64,000 bases of DNA from Chloroflexota bacterium (GTDB taxonomy: Bacteria > Chloroflexota > Anaerolineae > Aggregatilineales > J027), in contig QMIT01000010.1 of assembly GCA_024434115.1 (NCBI GenBank), forward strand, positions 186,001 through 250,000. The letters are read 5' to 3'. A model generated the notes under the pieces. It ran no database searches, was not told the origin of the DNA, and was given only the letters and a program-made list of their open reading frames with translations. Shown here in pieces: positions 60,692-64,000 of the stretch. The position numbers and the translations under genes are program-made. Each line of letters starts with the position of its first letter. Position 1 is the stretch's first letter.

Positions 60692-62819
60692 TTACTCAGG
60701 AATACCCCACAGCCGGATGGTGCCATCATCTCCGGCGGAAATGAGTAACCGACCATCTGGAGTAAAGGCGATGGAATTCACTCCATAACCTAGATGTCCC
60801 TCTAAAACCGCCAAAATTTCATAGGTATCACTGCGCCGAATGTGAATCGTGCCATCTTCGCTGCTAGAGGCTAGTAATGACCCATCAGGACTGAAAACGA
60901 CAGCGGTGACTTCTTCGGTGTGGTCTTCCAGTGTTGCCAATAGCTCAACGTCGGGCACGCGCCACACTTGGACATTACCAGCGCGATAACAGTAGAAAGA
61001 ACTCCCTGCCCCTGTCGCAATGATGGTGCTATCCGGGCTAAAGGCAACCGTAGTGATAGGGGTTTCGACCTCACCTGACGATTGCAATGGGCGAGATGGT
61101 GTTTCGGCCTCATTTTGAACCAGCCCAACCCCTGAAGAACTATCCAACGGCAAACGACCTTGTATTACCAAGCTCGTTTCCTCAATAAATACGCCATCAT
61201 ATAAACCCACCGAAGCGATTAATTTCCCATCATGGCTGAAGGCAATGTCATATCCTTGCCCATAGTGCAAAGCAATTTCATAGGTTGAGCCAGTCGCTTT
61301 TTTCCACAGGGCCAACCCATTTTCACTCCCACTAGCAAAAATGTGCTCGGCGGATGGGTCAGGATTAAAGGCTACACTCCGTATAGGTTCGACCTGATAT
61401 TTGTATTCGGCGCTAGGGAAACTAAGGACAGCACCATTAACTATGTCCCAAATGGATAAGTTCGCCTCGTTGTCGCCAAATAAAATTTGTTTTCCATCAG
61501 GGCTAAAATCAAAATCAATTATGCCTGTGCCAAAATCAGTTACTTCTGGGGCATCATAAGAAGTGATTTCACGCCAATTAACTGTATTCCATATGCGAAT
61601 ACCCTGAACATTTAGAGTGCCCAAACGTGTGCCGTCCGCGCTAAACAGCAATTTTGATGCAAAAACAGGAAAATCTGCATACTTGTCTTCTGTTACGCTC
61701 TGGTCAGACACATCATAGTATGTAAAACCATTGCTTGTCGTAAGCACTAATTTTTGACCATTGGGACTGAAGAAGGCATCAGAATAAGGTGGGGCAGAAA
61801 TTTTGGCCCGAAACGTATTCTCATCAAAATTCCATACCACCAAATCGTCTTTGCCCGAAAAATCAATCAAAAGATGTTTGCCATCTAAGCTACCCATAAT
61901 GTCAAAGCGGGTTTCTGCGGCAGCATCCCCGATGATTTGATTAAGTTGCTGTTGGCGAGATTCGCCCCATTCTATAACTGTCGGATGCCCTGGATGATAG
62001 CCTAAAAAATTTGACATTAAGACCGTTTTGCCATTGAGGTCAAATGTGATGGCATTCGACCATTTTTCGGGATAGCCCAATTCAATCCCCACGATTGGCT
62101 GGCCTGTTTGCACATCAAAAAACTCAAATGATTGTGGCGGAGCGTCCGAGCAGAAGTTTGCAAAATAGGTTGCAAGAACCGAGCCATCGGGGGTGAAAGC
62201 AAGTTGCAGTGGGGTTAGGCGTTCCCCATCATCATGATGACTTAAAACCGTACTAATCAGATTGCCCGTTGCCCAATCCCACAATTTGATTTTGCCGTTA
62301 ACATCCAATCCTCTTGTTTCGTCAAAAACCCATGTATCAGCGGAAGCCAAAATCGCGCCATCAGGGGTAAAGGCCAATAAAGTCACGGCATTACGATGGG
62401 CTTCTATGGTTTTAAGCTCAGTACGTGCTGCGACATCCCAAAAAGATAATGTGCCGTCGCGGTTGCCTGCCACAAGCGTATTTTCGGTGGGGTGAAAGAT
62501 CATACTACTGACGCCGCCATGCTCATTTTCGAGTAGGTATGGTTCTTGAAAAGAATACGGGCTTTCGGGAACATAGACCCAAATCCCGATAGTGCTTTGA
62601 ATAGCTAGAATTTGATTGTCAGGTGCAAATGCCGCATCCATGACAAAGCCGCGCCCCCAACGCTCTAGTTGGGTCAATCTGGCAACATTTTCAGCCGTGA
62701 TGACCTGCAAATTATCCTGATGGGGCGGGTTTCCGGTGGCGATGGGAAGTTTGACGACGAGGGCTGTGATAACAATAACAACGGACACCAAATGAATCAG
62801 CGATTTTCGACCCTGCATT
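60692..62819 (-). CDS. WD40-repeat protein with signal anchor
   Basis: The protein (708 residues) has an N-terminal hydrophobic segment (about 10-28) and many WD40 blades, seen as S-P-D-G-x-x-L-A-S repeats with (I/L)-x-L-W-D/G-x ends, such as A-F-T-P-D-G-R-L-L-I-S-A-G-D-D-G-T-I. Two propellers are likely. It is probably exported or anchored outside. ATG 62819 has GAGG 6 nt upstream; the longer frame reaches the pyrD 3' end. It is convergent with the eCIS operon, 28 nt away. Confidence 0.85.
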
Positions 62820-62852
62820 TTTCGCCTCACTATTCTTTTGGAAAACGGATTT

Positions 62853-63845
62853 TTAAAACTCGTCGGTAGGTTCGGCGGATTCGGTATCCTCGTCACCCCA
62901 TGCAAGGCGCTCCGGCAGTCCCGGTGGAGGTTGTGTGGGAGGCGGTGTGGGGCGCTGGCGTTTCATCACTTGGGTTTTGCCGAGACCGGGTTCCCATTCA
63001 TCGGCTAATGCGCCAATTTCGCGTGTTAATTCCAAGCCACCCAGATTCCGAGCGATAATTTCCACTAAGGATGGCTGCACCCACAAGAGGGTATCAATTT
63101 GCACGGCTTTGGCCCCGGCACTGATGTAATCGCGTGCATCGTCGGCAGTGTGAATCCCCCCACAGGCGATAATCGGCATGTTGGCGAACTCGGCAATCTG
63201 ACCAACAGCCCGCAGCACCAGCGGCTTTAACCATGCCCCATACAACCGCCCGCCGATGAGTTGACCGGAGAGGGGGTCACGTTCCGCGCCGCGTGGGGGT
63301 GAGGCGACCACCAGCGCATCCGCCCCGGCATCAATCGCGGTTCGGGCTAATTCTGCCGCGTTATAGAGAGGGAGTTTGATTAGCAGGGGTAGTTGCGAAC
63401 GATCCCGCAAAATGCCGATTGAGGTTAGGGCGTTGCGGGGTTCGACCTGATCGGCAAGGCCCAATTCAATTCCGGCAATTCCTTCGGCCTCATCCAACAC
63501 CTCGGCACAGTGGCGCAAATCGTCACGACTGGTGGCAATCAAATGCACAATAATCGGCAGTTCGCTGGTACGCCAAATTTTGCCATAATGCCGGATAACC
63601 CGCGCCATACCGGGATTCGGTAGCCCCGTATGCAGCAGCAGGCCACCGGGGAATGGGACGATTCGTGTTCCATGTGCAGGGCCGCGTGCCTTCCATGTCA
63701 GGGGGGCAGTGACCATCGCGCCGAGTTTTTCTAGTTTGATTAAATCACGGTAGGGCGATGGCTCAAATCCCATCATGCCGGACGCGATCATCACCGGATT
63801 TTCGATAATCAGGGATTGTTTGCCGGGGCGAGCAATTTCTATCAT
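62853..63845 (-). CDS. pyrD: Dihydroorotate dehydrogenase, class 1B-like catalytic subunit
   Basis: The 330-residue protein has the DHODH barrel: M-I-A-S-G-M-M-G-F, I-E-L-G-L, I-K-L-P-L-Y, I-I-A-C-G-G-I-H-T-A-D-D-A for FMN phosphate binding. It oxidises dihydroorotate to orotate. The 5' overlap (ATGA) with pyrK argues for the NAD-linked class 1B complex. The catalytic Cys-containing loop is not obvious, so activity is not certain. The C-terminal 45 residues are an extra Pro-rich tail. ATG 63845 has GAGG 5 nt upstream. Confidence 0.85.
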   Translation of the reverse strand: MIEIARPGKQSLIIENPVMIASGMMGFEPSPYRDLIKLEKLGAMVTAPLTWKARGPAHGTRIVPFPGGLLLHTGLPNPGMARVIRHYGKIWRTSELPIIVHLIATSRDDLRHCAEVLDEAEGIAGIELGLADQVEPRNALTSIGILRDRSQLPLLIKLPLYNAAELARTAIDAGADALVVASPPRGAERDPLSGQLIGGRLYGAWLKPLVLRAVGQIAEFANMPIIACGGIHTADDARDYISAGAKAVQIDTLLWVQPSLVEIIARNLGGLELTREIGALADEWEPGLGKTQVMKRQRPTPPPTQPPPGLPERLAWGDEDTESAEPTDEF

Positions 63846-64000
63846 CGTAGCCTCACTTGGGCTAAATCGAACGCCGCGCCGTCTGCGCAAGCCGCCCGAT
63901 GGTCATGTTTATAACGTACGAGGCAGGCCATACACGCGCCTGTGCCACACGGCAGCGGCAAATCATAGACCCCATATAAAAATTCGGCGGGCAGGGCGTG
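63842..64000 (-). CDS. pyrK: Dihydroorotate dehydrogenase electron-transfer subunit, C-terminal part
   Basis: The frame enters from the right edge and encodes the last 52 residues. It holds the [2Fe-2S] cysteines: L-P-C-G-T-G-A-C-M-A-C and the later A-C-A-D-G-A-A-F-D-L, the typical PyrK end. The stop overlaps the pyrD start by 4 nt. It passes electrons from FMN of PyrD to FAD and NAD+. Confidence 0.88.
   Translation of the reverse strand, partial: HALPAEFLYGVYDLPLPCGTGACMACLVRYKHDHRAACADGAAFDLAQVRLR

Noticed and set aside
1..64000. CRISPR arrays, tRNA, rRNA and insertion sequences
   Set aside because: No regularly spaced repeats, cloverleaf-like genes, rRNA segments or transposase genes were found on reading both strands.

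Overview
The window looks like chromosomal DNA of a Chloroflexota bacterium, probably Anaerolineae-like. This is inferred from gene content (Uma2 and DUF433 proteins, WD40/TolB propellers, NarL-type two-component pairs, PyrK-PyrD, an extracellular contractile injection system) and from G-rich ribosome-binding sites with roughly balanced base composition. I see no rRNA, tRNA, CRISPR array or insertion sequence. Two genes run off the ends: a LAGLIDADG-type protein at the left and pyrK at the right.

Left part (1-33 kb) is mixed. It holds a GH1 glycosidase, a Uma2 protein, a Fur regulator leading a NurA/HAS-barrel cassette, a RidA protein, a NarL-type regulator divergent from its GAF kinase, and a deoxynucleoside kinase-MazG fusion followed by a second kinase and an ECF sigma factor. 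Then come a PAS kinase, a HEAT protein, a phosphoglucose/phosphomannose isomerase, a serine-pathway pair (class V aminotransferase and SerA) with a strong terminator, an FHA protein, a DUF4870 protein, a PIN toxin-antitoxin pair, an ABC exporter, a SMI1/KNR4-like protein, two hydrolases and a secreted nuclease.

The middle (33.1-43.7 kb, minus strand) is one compact arginine operon: argC-argB-argD-argG-argJ, a DUF433 stub, a TIR protein, proS, an antitoxin-toxin pair and argH. Several junctions are 4-nt overlaps. Upstream of argC is a consensus promoter, an unlisted 32-codon leader ORF rich in arginine codons, and a terminator with a perfect 9-nt alternative pairing partner. I read this as a ribosome-mediated arginine attenuator.

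The right part (43.9-60.7 kb, plus strand) is an extracellular contractile injection system (eCIS): DUF4157 protein, Pvc16-like cap protein, sheath, two tube proteins, assembly chaperone, DUF6760, LysM baseplate protein, VgrG-like spike, gp25, large baseplate protein, an FHA-gpI fusion, and a membrane kinase-like protein with an FHA domain and calcium-binding-type repeats. Three things stand out. The chaperone and DUF6760 are joined by what looks like a complete -1 frameshift signal. The kinase-like protein lacks the catalytic aspartate. Several disordered proteins share V/I/L-Q-R motifs. No AAA+ ATPase, tape measure or fibre gene was found in the cluster. The window closes with a WD40 protein and the pyrK-pyrD pair on the minus strand.
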